DNA of 57,500 nucleotides, taken from contig RPFO01000082.1 of NCBI GenBank assembly GCA_009746045.1, positions 1,336,259 to 1,393,758 on the forward strand. Reading direction: 5' to 3'. Shown here piece after piece: positions 29,923 to 39,872 of this stretch; position 1 is the first letter of the stretch; each line of letters opens with the position of its first letter. The notes under the pieces are model-generated. The model ran no database searches. It had not been told where the DNA came from and saw only the letters and a program-made list of their open reading frames with translations. This stretch comes from Mesostigma viride. Its lineage: Eukaryota; Streptophyta; Mesostigmatophyceae; Mesostigmatales; Mesostigmataceae. The translations under genes and the position numbers were made by a program.

Positions 29923-31437
29923 CTATCTGGCGTGCCTCCCGCGGGATTGCACACGCGGGCGCTTCCCCACTGGGGGGGGCTCATTGTCCTCTATGACCTG
30001 GGCCCACTTGGCCTTGTCCATCATCTTCTTCCAAATCACGGAGAGGCCGAGGCCCCCCATGTCCTCTACTAGCTGTTCCTTGAAGGTGCGGGCCTTGCGG
30101 CGTCTAACATTACTAGGCCCAGCCCACGTCAGGAGGTGCCGGCCAGGCTGGGCTGGTCGCAGTCCTGCGGGGGGTCCACGTGAGGTGTCTACCTGGTTGG
30201 TGCGAGCTAGGTGCCCTACAAGCTGCAGGCGGCGTTGCTTAATGGTGCTGGTGATATAGGGCATGCCCTGGTACAGGTCCTCATTGCGGACATGAGCAGC
30301 ATAGCCTACTCTGAAAATGGAACGCAGCATGCTGGTGACCGCGCCGTCCAGCTTGCGGGCCAGGTCGGCGGTGAGGGTCCACGTCTCGGCGCCATACGTG
30401 AGAACAGGAAGGACGAGGACCTTGAACAGGTCCTGTTTCTCGATCTTGCCCAGGGGCTTGCGCCACAGGGCCCGGTACTGACGTAAAGCGTGCCAGGCGA
30501 GGGAGATGCGATGGTCCACATCAGCCTCGCAGCTGGGGAGCAGGCTGCCCAGCAGCTTAACGCGGTCCCGATACGGGACTCGAGAGCCGTCTAGGAGATA
30601 GAGGGGCGGCGCTGGGTTGGTGAGCCCAACCGCCAGGGCCTCTGTCTTCTTGCTGACCTCAAGCCCCACTGCACGGGCCTCGAGAGCCAGGCAGTCAAGC
30701 CATGTCTGCACGTGCTCAGTGTCCTCGAAGAGGGTGGTGTCGTCTGCGTAAATGATGTCTGCTAGCCGAATCTCCGTGTCCGCACCGCCATGCCAGAATT
30801 TGTTAGCAACCTGCACTCCTGGTTCCCTGCCCACGATGCGGGCAAATCGCTTGCGCGCCTGAATCATTACGTATTCGACAACAATAATGAACAGGTAGGG
30901 CGACAGCACGCAGCCCTGCCACACACCCTTCTGTAAAGGGCATGGGGGCGTGGTCCCGTAAGAAGTGCGCACCGAAGTGGTGGACCCTTCATACAGGTTG
31001 CGGATGACAGCAATCAGGGGGCGGGGGATCCGGAACAACTCGAGGATGTCCCAAAGCGCAGGCCAGAAAACCGAATCGAAGGCTTTGATGAAGTCCACCA
31101 GCACAAGGTGCAAAGGGGACTCACCAGGCTGAAGGCGTTGCAGTTCCTCCACCAGTCGGCGAGTAGCGAAGAGCGCCTGTACTGTGTTGCGACCTGAACG
31201 GAAGCCGTGCTGAGTCTCGCTGAGGTGACCGTCCAGGGCCGTGCGCAGGCGGTTCAGGATGAGCCGCATAAGAAGCTTGAGGGGGGCACTTTGAATGCAC
31301 ACCCCTCTGTAGTTGCCGGGGTCGGCAGGCGACCCCTTGTTCTTGTACAGCATCGTGCGAAAACTGTGTTGCCAGGCCGCTGGAGGTGGTTGCGACGACA
31401 GCAGAAGGCGGTTGCAGATGTCCCGGAAGAGCAGCAT
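29923..31437 (-). CDS. LINE-A reverse transcriptase (504-codon intact frame)
   Basis: An uninterrupted frame of 504 codons; the true frame extends upstream, so the Met at 31437 is only a convenient start. RT motifs are all present: LYKNKGSPADPGNYRGV (about 30-46), LNRLRTALD and TQHGFRSGRNT (about 61-85), DFIKAFDSV with the first catalytic Asp (115-123), GVWQGCVLSPYLF (171-183), YADD with the catalytic pair (230-233) and KLLGSLLP (293-300). After the palm come LTYGAETWTLT (about 346-356) and RRRLQLVGHLAR-type and GLGLSVIWKKMMDKAKWAQV blocks. This C-terminal arrangement is common in RTE-like and related LINEs. The enzyme would reverse-transcribe its own RNA at nicked DNA. Catalytic residues look intact, but the element lacks a complete nuclease. 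Confidence 0.85.
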   Translation of the reverse strand: MLLFRDICNRLLLSSQPPPAAWQHSFRTMLYKNKGSPADPGNYRGVCIQSAPLKLLMRLILNRLRTALDGHLSETQHGFRSGRNTVQALFATRRLVEELQRLQPGESPLHLVLVDFIKAFDSVFWPALWDILELFRIPRPLIAVIRNLYEGSTTSVRTSYGTTPPCPLQKGVWQGCVLSPYLFIIVVEYVMIQARKRFARIVGREPGVQVANKFWHGGADTEIRLADIIYADDTTLFEDTEHVQTWLDCLALEARAVGLEVSKKTEALAVGLTNPAPPLYLLDGSRVPYRDRVKLLGSLLPSCEADVDHRISLAWHALRQYRALWRKPLGKIEKQDLFKVLVLPVLTYGAETWTLTADLARKLDGAVTSMLRSIFRVGYAAHVRNEDLYQGMPYITSTIKQRRLQLVGHLARTNQVDTSRGPPAGLRPAQPGRHLLTWAGPSNVRRRKARTFKEQLVEDMGGLGLSVIWKKMMDKAKWAQVIEDNEPPPVGKRPRVQSRGRHAR

Positions 31438-31469
31438 AACACCTGTGTCCTCGAATTCGGCTGCAAGTT

Positions 31470-32512
31470 TTACAACTGCGGCCGGAATCTCGTCAGAGCC
31501 GGTGGCTGCGTCATAACGCAGCGCTGGACCGCCTCCGTGACCTCGCGAGAGGTGAAAGGAGGCATGTCAGACGGGTCGCCAAGTGGGCCGACCAGCGGGG
31601 GGACTAGGTAGTCCGCCGCTGACCTAGGCGGGGCCGGGGGCCCAGCGGGGCCGGCCAGGGCGGCCGGGCGGGCGGCGGCGGCTGGGAGCAGGGGTGGGGG
31701 CGGCGCAGCTGTCCCCACGACCTCGGCCGTGGCCGTGGCCCAGGTACGAAGCCGCTTGGCTGGGGCGCCGGGGACGTCGTGGCGGTGGGGCCGGCCGAGG
31801 CCGTCCGGGTGCCCAAGGCGCTTGTACCAAAACCAGGCCCCCTTGCCGTCATGCTTCTGCTGGCAGCTGCGCAGGTCCTTGACCATCTGCTGAGCATCTG
31901 CCTTCTCAGCCTGCTCGTAGGCGGCCCTCAGAGCTGCTTGCATGCAGCCCAGGTTTGGCGATCGGATCTCTGTTGCGGCGGAGCATCTGCCTGGCGGTGA
32001 CCACTGTCGGTGCGTGACGGTGGACAGCAAGCTGCCGACGCGGAGGCAAGGTGGGGAGGGTGCGGGCAGCCAGGCGATACTTGGCGGCGACACCACGGAG
32101 GATCACTGAGATATCCCCGGGCGGCGGAATGGCGTGTAACTGCTGTCGGCTGCCCCCGGCGTCGAATGCGGCCAGGAAATCATCCCTGTGCGACATAGCG
32201 GCCTGCTCTGCTGCTGACATCTTGTCGGCATCCTTCAGCACAATCCGGAGCACTTTCAGATCTGGCTGAGGTGCCAGCTGTCGCGACGGTTTCATCCCAG
32301 GAAACCGCAATCTGATGCGAGCGAGCACGAGACGATGATCAGATTCCACTGTGCTGACAGAATCTTGCAGGACGCGAGCATCGACAACTGAGGGGCGCTG
32401 AGCCCGACGTACGCAGACATAATCAAGGCACACCACCCGATCCGACGGCCCAAAAAAGGTGGCCAGTTGCTCAGCGGGGCGTGCGAAAGAAGCATTGCAT
32501 GCAACCAGCGCA
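31470..32512 (-). pseudogene. LINE-A ORF2 5' part: endonuclease C-terminus and linker
   Basis: From the truncation point the frame encodes the end of an apurinic-endonuclease-like domain: VCLDYVCVRRAQRPSVVDAR, then the catalytic STVESDHRLVLARIRLRF block containing the SDH motif (about 32330-32350). A helical linker follows. The reading then passes into a second frame (about 31960 downwards), which carries a disordered Ala/Pro-rich stretch and the PPFTSREVTEAVQRC lead-in to the RT. Another frame change near 31510 joins it to the RT frame. The N-terminal two-thirds of the nuclease is missing, so it cannot be active. Confidence 0.7.
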
Positions 32513-32523
32513 GAACCTCCCAT
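32513..32523. repeat. Target-site duplication of LINE-A (right)
   Basis: gaacctcccat, identical to 29749-29759. Beyond it lies unrelated sequence leading into a SINE-like copy. Confidence 0.8.
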
Positions 32524-32534
32524 GGATGTTGCAT

Positions 32535-32855
32535 TAAGAATTTAGCCATGCTATGCCTATGCAGAGAGACGCTCTCTGTTGAGAAGCCATGCCCTATTAT
32601 TAGCTCTAAGTTGTATAGCCATGATGATCTTCCCCCACATGACAGGCTCCCGGGCCTTATAGCTGGGCATAGCTTGATAGATCATGTGGGTGCAGGTGCC
32701 CTGGCGCACCTAGAGCAATTAGGGTATAGCTGATCCCACCCTTGCAGGAAGTAGCCCAGAATGTCTTAAATTCCATATGCCCCTTCTCAGGGATATGTGC
32801 TACATGCACTCCCAACGGAGTTATGTTCCTAATTATAATGACTATATGTTTGGGG
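32535..32855 (+). mobile_element. SINE-like element, copy 1
   Basis: A non-coding block of about 300 bp with three further copies nearby in inverse orientation. In order it holds a gcagagagac-gctctctg imperfect palindrome, gccatgatgatcttccccc, atagcttgatagatcatg, cttgcaggaagta and the terminal gggatatgtgctacatg-cactcccaacggagttatgttcc, followed by aatt. The last 45 bp match the 3' end of LINE-B. I see no RNA polymerase III A/B boxes, so the promoter type is unresolved. Confidence 0.6.
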
Positions 32856-32984
32856 CATGATGCAGACGAAATTTCTAACGTTCGTGTAATTATTTTTCTA
32901 ATTAATGAGATGAGCATTAAAAAAATTAAATTAAATTATAACATGACTCCGTTGGGAGATCATTAATTAATTAATTAATTAATT

Positions 32985-33315
32985 AGGAACATAACTCCTG
33001 CTGGTTGTCTCCTTGTTGATAACTCCGTTGGGAGTATATGATGTAGCACATAGCCCTTGAGAAGGGGCATACGGCCTATAATACATTCTAAGCTACTTCC
33101 TGCAAGGGTGGGAATGTAAACGACACTTGCTCTAGGTGCAGCTAGGGCACCTGCATCCCCATGATCTATCAAGCTATGCCCATGCAGCTAAGGGGGCGCC
33201 CGTCATGGGGGGGAAGATCATCATAGCTATACAGAAGCTAGAGCGTGGCATCTCAGCAGAGAGCAGCTCTCTGCATGGGCACAGCATAACTAAATATAAA
33301 GTGAGGCATCATCTG
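32985..33315 (-). mobile_element. SINE-like element, copy 2
   Basis: Inverted copy of the block at 32535, with its 3' tail (ggaacataactcc, aattaatt repeats) at the left. The tail region contains a short insertion with ttgtctccttg (33005-33015). The 5' side extends to ccagatgatgcctcac (read on the minus strand). Confidence 0.6.
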
Positions 33316-33362
33316 GAGTGTGGCACGTCATAGGCACACATGGGAGATCATCATGTAGCACA

Positions 33363-34915
33363 TATTCCCTTGGACGGATGGAGGGGGGCAAAGCCGCGAA
33401 ACCGAAAGTTCTAATCTAACTCTTTAGAAGCTAATCTAATAATCTAGAAAACCCTACTACATATTCTACTCAGCAAAGCGCCCCTTCCGCTTGGGGGGAG
33501 GGGGCTTGCCCACCGGGGGCGCGGGGGTATGAGCCTGGACAATGGTCTTCCACCTCTTCTTGTCATGCATAGCAGTCCAAGCAAGAGAGAGGGAGTGAAT
33601 GCGATGTTCAAACGGGGCTGGGACCACTAGGTCAGCCAGCAACTGCTGTGGGTAGGTCATGGCTTGCCCACGCTATACTTGTTATGCCACGCTTACATGG
33701 GTCTTATTGCACCCACAGTTTGCCGGATCGTTTGCCTACAGGTCCTTAGCTAGCGCGCGCGAATGCAGCTGTGGCATGCCTTAGGCATGAAGGAGACTGG
33801 GGGGGCTCTGCCTTTTCTCCTGTAGTGCACACACAGGGATTACAACAAGCACTTCGGTGCTCCGTGACTCCCCAACGGGAGCACGTGTTTAATTAATTAG
33901 GTCATGGTCAACATGTCTGCCTACCTTCTTAGGTATGTCCTTGGGGCCATGCAGGCCAGGTCAGGATATGCCGCCCTGCATGGCTGGCCAAGCCGCTGGG
34001 GGCCGGGCATGCAGACCGAGGTCGGTGTCTACCTGGCTGGTGCGAGCAAGATGTCGATCCTACGAATGCTATCCGGCGCTGTCTAATCTCGTCCGAAATG
34101 CGAGGCATGCCCTGGTACAAAGATTCTAAATACCTATGCGTGGAAAACCCTACATTCAGGGCCTGACGGAGCATCCTGGTTACCGTGCCCGTCTAGCTTG
34201 GCCGCCAGCGTGTCCGTGAGCGTCCATGCCTCGGCGCCATATGCATGTAGGTGAGCACCGTGAGGACCAGGACCTTGAGGAGCATGCGCACGCGCTTCAA
34301 TGCGGTGCTCGCCGAGGGCCTTTGAGTGAGTGCCAGTAGTTTTTGAGCGAACGATGCCTAGCCCATGCAGGCCAGACCGATGCGGGTGTCCACATCGTCG
34401 GCAGTGTCGGGAAGCATGCTCCCCAGCAGTTTGAAGCGATCATGAAACGGGACCTCCGTCCCGTCTAGCAGCCGCAGCAGCGGCGGGCGACTGGAAGCCC
34501 CAATCACCATCGATCGCCTCCGTTTTGACACTATAATCTCCAACCCCACCGCCCTCGCCTCCAAGCCCAGACAGTCCAGCCAGGTCTGGATGTGCTCGGG
34601 GCGCGCGATGAGGGTGGTGTCATCCGCATAAATCAAGTCGGACAGGCGGTAGCCCGGGTCAACGCCGCCGTGTTCGCGCGCGTTAAGGATGTCCAAGCCG
34701 CGGGCTCGAACCCCTTAAGAGCAGTAAAGCGCGCACGTGCCCGGCGCATGACATGATCCACGACAATATGGGGACAGGACACACTGCCTTAGGCCGGCCA
34801 CACCCCGTGGTGAAGGGGGAATGGGGGGGTGAGCAAACGGGAGATGACTGCATTTAATAGTACTCAGTGACATGCCCCTGCGCATGACACGCAAGTTCTT
34901 ACTTACCTTAGTCAA
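33363..34915 (-). pseudogene. LINE-B fragment: RT 3' half, C-terminus and 3'UTR, multiply broken
   Basis: Read on the minus strand. The RT motif-B region (QCVLSPY, about 34780-34760) is followed by GYRLSDLIYADDTTLIARPE with the YADD box (about 34640-34625), WLDCLGLEARAVGLEI and FKLLGSMLPD (about 34440-34410). Next comes GMPRISDEIRQRRIAFVG near 34100. The C-terminal tail VPAPFEHRIHSLSLAW to KPPPPKRKGRFAE ends at 33466. Frame changes occur between most blocks. Between about 33665 and 33905 there is other sequence, including a LINE-A-type terminus (gtgctccgtgactccccaac). Confidence 0.7.
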
Positions 34916-35065
34916 ACCTATGGCATGCCTAATTCAAGGCAACGAGAGAAAAGGGGGTCCCCATTAATTAATTAATTAAACTTGTGCTCCCGGTGGGGAG
35001 TCACGGAGCACCGGAGTGCTTTTATAAATCCCTGTATTAATTAAAATTAATTATAATTAATGAAG

Positions 35066-35365
35066 AACATACCGGCCTCCGTGGGGGGGGTATGTAACAC
35101 ATATCCCTAAAGAGGGGCATATTGTTTACATATTCTATAGGCGACAACCTGCATGTGGTGGGTGTAAACTGGGCACACCTGCTCGAGGGGTGCGCAACTG
35201 AGGTGCACCTGCATGCACACCATGCACCATGTATGCCAGCAGCTCTGCAAAGTTACGGACATGGGGTGGAAGATGATCATGGCTACTAACTAAGCAATGG
35301 CTAGGGCATGATGGTGTCTTAGCAGAGAGTGGCTCTCTGCGCATTGGCAAAGCATGGCTGACTCA
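35066..35365 (-). mobile_element. SINE-like element, copy 3
   Basis: Shows the same order as the other copies, with more divergence: tail gaacatacc near 35066, ctgcaccac-type middle, gaagatgatcatggctac, and cagagagtggctctctg near 35325. It is followed by gcaaagcatggct. Confidence 0.5.
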
Positions 35366-35501
35366 TAGCGGATGCAGTAAGGCTGCCGGGCACGGTCCAG
35401 CTAGAGCCCACAGTTAGGCTTGGAACACATTTATAGAGGCGCCGGTTTGGAAGAATAGAAAGGCCTCTCCCGTCCGGAGCCTGAGGGTACTTTTTAGGGG
35501 C

Positions 35502-35802
35502 ATTGAATTGAATTGAATTGAATTGAATTGAATTGAATTGAATTGAATTGAATTGAATTGAATTGAATTGAATTGAATTGAATTGAATTGAATTGAAATG
35601 AATTGAATTGAATTGAATTGAATTGAATTGAATTGAATTGAATTGAATTGAATTGAATTGAATTGAATTGAATTGAATTGAATTGAATTGAATTGAATTG
35701 AATTGAATTGAATTGATCGATTGAATTGAATTGAATTGAATTGAATTGAATTGAATTGAATTGAATCGAATTGAATTGAATCGAATCGAATTGAGTTGAA
35801 TT
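35502..35802. repeat. Pentanucleotide microsatellite (AATTG)n, about 60 copies
   Basis: Nearly pure attga repeats with single-base variants near 35595 and a short break at about 35716, and several aatcg units at the right end. It directly abuts the 3' tail of the SINE-like copy 4 (ggaacataactcc), so it represents an expanded element tail. The Asn-Ser-Ile-Gln-Phe frames are artefacts. Confidence 0.95.
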
Positions 35803-36112
35803 GGAACATAACTCCGTTCATTGGGAGTACGTACATGTAGCACATATCCCTGAGAAGGGGTATATATATGGCATTTTATACACTCTGGGCTAGTACTTCC
35901 TGCAAGGGTAGGGTGTAAACTACACCTGCTCTGGGTGCACAAAGTGCACCTGCACACCACTATATGTATTCAGGCACCTATACCTAAAGGCGCCGACATA
36001 GGGGGGAAGAGGCATCATGGCTATACAAACGGCTAGCTAGGGCGTGGCTTCTCAGCAGAGAGTACCCCCCTGCATGGGCACAACATAATTAAATAAAGCT
36101 AGGCATCATCTG
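35803..36112 (-). mobile_element. SINE-like element, copy 4
   Basis: 3' tail at the left, starting ggaacataactccgttcatt, then gtagcacatatccctgagaa, cttcctgcaagggtag, gaggcatcatggctatac, cttctcagcagagag and ggcatcatctgg at the right (5') end. The tail runs straight into the AATTG array. Confidence 0.6.
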
Positions 36113-36129
36113 GCACCCACACTCCGCCT

Positions 36130-36960
36130 CTTATTATATAGACGACTCCGAGGTCAACTTTCCTACTTCAGGCCGCTTCAAGCTTCTCGGCAGTTGGCTT
36201 CCCGACTGCGAGGACGACCTGACGACACGGATCGGCATGGCGTGGCCGGGCGCATGCTCCATGACCACCGCCGCTGGTGGAGCAATTACCCCGCCCTACC
36301 GTCAGTGTCCATGCACTGTCCAGGTCTCAGGCGCCATAGGTCAGGATCGTCAGAATTAGTGAAGAGGTCAGTGACACTTGACGATCCGGGCCCCGGATCG
36401 TCAAGCGTGACCTCTTCATTCTGACGCCGGATCCTGACCTACAGCGCCTGAGACCTGGACACTGACGCAGGAGCTGGAGCAACGACTCGACGGCAACGTC
36501 ACCAAGATGCTGCGCAAGGCCCTTTGGTTTGCACATTAGTAATGAGGATTTGTACGCTGATTTGCCCTATGTTTCCCACATTATTAGGCACAGGCGCCTG
36601 GGCCTAGCCGGGCACCTGGCCCGCACAGATCAGGTAGACACATCAGATAGACTAGCTGGCACCAAGCCCGCCCAGCCTGGGCGATATGTCCTCACCTGGG
36701 CGTGCCCCAGGCCGCGCGCGGCAGGGCCGCCACCCGTGGACTTTTCGTGATAGACTCGGCATGGACATATGTGCTACACTAGACGTGACGGGCTCAACAC
36801 TCGGGCATGCAGCCTCCTGGTTTGTCTGTAATCTGGAGGCAGATGGTACACAAGGATAGATGGCAAGTAGTGATGAAGGAGACCACACCCAATTATAGGT
36901 CGATCTGTGGGGGCTCCGCGTGTGACCGCGTATGGCATTCATCAAGCGATTCGGGCCGTG
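36130..36960 (+). pseudogene. LINE-A-like RT C-terminal fragment containing a snapback palindrome
   Basis: The + strand reads FKLLGSWLPDCEDDLTTRIG (about 36177-36237). After an inverted-repeat block (36318-36464) it reads LDGNVTKMLRKALWFAHISN, then EDLYADLPYVSHIIRHRRLG, LAGHLARTDQVDT (about 36490-36640) and PGRYVLTWA. The final GLSVIWRQMVHKDRWQVV block ends near 36880. Order and residues follow the LINE-A C-terminus at 30 kb. Frameshifts and the palindrome rule out function. Confidence 0.7.
36318..36464. repeat. Near-palindrome with roughly 70-bp arms
   Basis: gtccaggtctcaggcgcc at 36318 faces gcgcctgagacctggac at 36444-36460, with the arms pairing inward to cgatccggg-c-cccggatcg centred on 36391. 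A few mismatches and small indels are present. It duplicates, in inverted form, LINE coding sequence from the TYGAETW region. Confidence 0.85.
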
Positions 36961-37249
36961 GTGCCCGGCACAACCCTGTAACTAGGACCTAGATAGCTTA
37001 AGTACATCATCCATTCCATGCATCCTATTATGCATGTTCCCCTCCCAGTGAGGACCTATGCTCACGCGACGCAGTCAGATGATTAATTAATCATCTGGTG
37101 CATGTGTGGCACATCATATAGGCACACATGTACATGATTAAATAATGCTAACTACTAAGGCATCATCTGGTATAGGGCCTGTAGTAGGCGTACATGTACA
37201 AGGCCACGGCTAGGCCTGACTATTCTACACTACTACTGCTGTATTCCCC
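36961..37249. other. No gene; SINE-edge-like remnants
   Basis: Short gcatcatctgg and ggcacatcatataggcacac motifs recur from the 5' edges of the SINE-like copies. Nothing coding. Confidence 0.4.
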
Positions 37250-38880
37250 TAAGCTGGGGCGTCTGGAGGTGCTGGGGCCATGGGGGCCGCTTGCCACGGC
37301 TTGTGGCCGACGTATAGATGGTCGTCCTCTTCCAGTACACCGCCGGCGGCTTCCCCGCCGCGGTCTGCCGCGGAGCTTGAGGTAGCTGGTCGGCCATAGC
37401 TCCCGTCGTTGTTGTTGCTGCGCCAGCCGGTCAAGTCGTCGTCCAAGGTGAAGGGAGTCTTCTCGAGCCGCTTGCGGCGTCTGAGAAACGAAATCTTGTC
37501 CGAAGCTACTAAGATGAGAAGAAGCGGGGGCGCCCCTGCCTTACCCCGCGCGCGGGGAAGGCGGTAGGCGACGGCAACTTGATCTCACCAAGAAGGCCCA
37601 TGCGATCAAGGATCTTGCTCGATCTCAAATGCACGTGCAAGCTTCTCGGAATTCTCACCTTCAGTTCCGCCATGTCGACGTTCTTGACAATGCATGACGT
37701 TAAGGCTGCGCTTGGCGAGCTCGGCCTCCTCGCGGAGGTCAAGCGTCTGCCGCTCGAGCTGTGCTGCGACATACAGCCGGAGGTGGTGGAGACCTGGTGT
37801 GCTGCTTAATAAGCATGTCCGCCCAGTCAAGGTGGGAGGAGCATCACCAGCCACTGAACTTAGCCAGCTGGCTTGGCGGCAATCAGTCCTTCACCGCCTG
37901 GGCGGTGATCAATGCCTGCAGTGTTTTGCAGGCATCCGATGGCGATGGCGTTGTCCTTGAGGCGCTGGTCGATGGGCGCGGAGCTGGCCGGCGGTGATGG
38001 CGTCAGAGGTGCGGGTCAGTGGTGGCGGTGGAGGAGGCGAGGAGGGTGGAGGTGGCCGCCGGCCGGTGGAGATGACCACAGTCTGTGCGGAGCTCGGCAG
38101 TCAGCGTGCAAAACAGGGCTGCCACATCTGCAGCGAGGGGAGTCACGTGCTGCTCGACAACGTCCTTAAGTCCTGAGGTCGCGAATGGCCGTGTCGGTCA
38201 CAGCGGCCGCTGCATGGGCTCAAACATCTGGGCGGCAGAGCGTCCGAGGAGGGAGCAAATGGCGATTGTTGCAAGTACTGCATGAGGGACAGGCGAGGTT
38301 GCCCAGGCATCTTTGCAGCCACCACGCCGACTGTGCTGGCACGGCCTGACGGCAGGCAAAGGCCGCGGCCCGCCCGAATCTTGAGTTGGTAGCACAATTC
38401 TAAAAGTGTGTCCCACGTCCCATGAAACAGGACGTGCAGCTGGTCACTCGGACTTTTCTGCCAAAAGTGCTCGTCGATGGTGAAATCTTGAAACTGGCTG
38501 GGTGGCTCGGCGGGACGACTGCGCTTGGGCTCAGGAGAGGCCGGCGGCGAGGCCGAATTAGAAGGGCCAGAATGCCGGTACCACTAAAGCTTGGGAAGTG
38601 GTGCTGCTGCCTTCCAGGCCGGGCGGCTGGACTCTAGACATAGCTTCTTGCGTAGCTTCAGGGCTCAGCGCTGCATGCCGCTAAGGTGCGTACGTTGCGT
38701 CGATGTGCGTTTGCTCGTCATAATATTGCGCAATAGCTTCGGGAAAATAGATCAGCGCACGCACATGCGTCTTAGAAAGACGAAGCGGTCGTGATATTCA
38801 CGGCCGAATTTGGTGCCCAAACGTGAAAGTTATGAGCTCCGCCGTCAGCCATGGCTACCTCGTGGCTCGTGGCTCGTGGT
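37250..38880 (-). pseudogene. LINE ORF1 and 5'UTR, minus-strand copy, decayed
   Basis: From right to left: the 5'UTR (38880-38700, inverse of 39873-39975), an N-terminal Pro/Ser-rich segment with SPEPKRSRP-type motif (about 38545), and the HVLFHGTWDTLLELCYQLK block (about 38430-38390). Then come a disordered linker, ERQTLDLREEAELAKRSLNV (about 37755-37695), and PLLLILVASDKISFLRRRKR with TPFTLDDDLT (about 37540-37435), ending with HLYVGHKPWQA near 37290. This is the most complete view of ORF1 in the window, but it runs through several frames. Confidence 0.6.
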
Positions 38881-38919
38881 ACGTGTCCTTCAGGACTCCA
38901 TTAAGGGGCATTAAAAAAT

Positions 38920-39515
38920 TAAAATTAAATTATAACATGACTCCGTTGGGAGATCATGTAGCACATATTCCATTGCTGGATGGATGGAGGTGGGCAAACT
39001 GCCGCAAAACCGAACTAATCTAAATCTAAGCTAATCTAATCTAGAAAACCCTACCTATTCTACTCAGCAAAGCGCCCCTTCCTCTTGGGGGAGGGGGCTT
39101 GCCCACAGGGGCTGGCGTATCGGAGCCTGAACAACGGTCTTCCACCTCTTCTTGTCCTGCATAGCAGTCGATCCAAGCAAGAGAGAGGGAGTGAATGCGA
39201 TGTTCAAACGGGGCTGGGACCACTAGGTCTGCCAGCTGCCAACTGCTGTGGGTAGGTCATGACATGTTTGCCTACCTTCTTAGGTATGTCCTTGGGGCCA
39301 GGCCAGGTCAGGATATGCCGCCCTGACTGGCCAAGCCGCTGGGGGCCGGGCAGACCGAGGTCGGTGTCTACCTGGCTGGTGCGAGCAAGATGTCCTACGA
39401 ATGCTATCCTACGCTGTCTAATCTCGTCCGAAATGCGAGGCATGCCCTGGTACAAAGATTCGAAAGACCTATGCGTGGAAAACCCTACATTCAGGGCCTG
39501 ACGGAGCATTTAGGG
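38920..39515 (-). pseudogene. LINE-B C-terminal fragment
   Basis: Minus strand: MLRQALNVGFSTHRSFESLY, GMPRISDEIRQRRIAFVGHL (about 39450-39395), GLPGPQRLGQSGRHILTWPG (about 39350-39290), and PAPFEHRIHSLSLAW (about 39215) ending in a KPPPPR-basic tail near 39060. The 3'UTR runs to the aaaattaaattataacatga terminus near 38920. Little damaged but strongly 5'-truncated. Confidence 0.7.
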
Positions 39516-39872
39516 GCATACCCAGGGTTAACCCACAATCCCTGTATCCCTAGCTGTATGTACATGTGCACAACATATATGTTGTCTCACTTCATATGAA
39601 GTGAGACAACTATGCCTGGACGCATGGCGATCCAACGCCGTGGAAGGACTAGGGTAGTTGTCTGAGAGGAAAGACGCGAAGGCCGCGGGAGCCGCGTGCA
39701 GCTATCTCTAGGTAGACCTGGATGGCCGGAGACAGAGGGTAACACTAGAAAGGTTGATATAGGGAAAACACACATACACGCACACACACTACACCACCAG
39801 TGACTACCAACACAAACAATCAAAACTAAGAAGGAAAAGAGGCATGAATCTATGGATGGATGCCACCAGGTA
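39516..39872. other. No recognisable gene
   Basis: Contains a short inverted repeat (gtctcacttcatatgaagtgagac, about 39584-39608) and a (CA)-rich patch near 39770-39790. Nothing coding is supported. Confidence 0.5.

Larger units (their letters stand above)
29760..32512 (-). mobile_element. LINE-A, 5'-truncated insertion with target duplication
   Basis: This is the best-preserved retrotransposon in the window, lying on the minus strand. It is flanked by the exact 11-bp direct repeat gaacctcccat (29749-29759 and 32513-32523). From its truncated 5' end it holds the last part of an APE-type endonuclease, a linker, a long RT frame, and a 3'UTR ending in three GGAT-like units and an aattaatt tail. 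Two frameshifts in the upstream part (near 31960 and 31510) interrupt what was a single ORF2. The conserved RT frame and exact duplication point to a fairly recent insertion. Confidence 0.85.

Noticed and set aside
35319-35960. 213-codon minus-strand frame with Asn-Ser-Ile-Gln-Phe repeats
   Set aside because: Product of the AATTG microsatellite; the ends are SINE-like non-coding sequence.
39584-39608. Terminator or regulatory hairpin (gtctcacttcatatgaagtgagac)
   Set aside because: A perfect short palindrome, but with no gene next to it and no further support.
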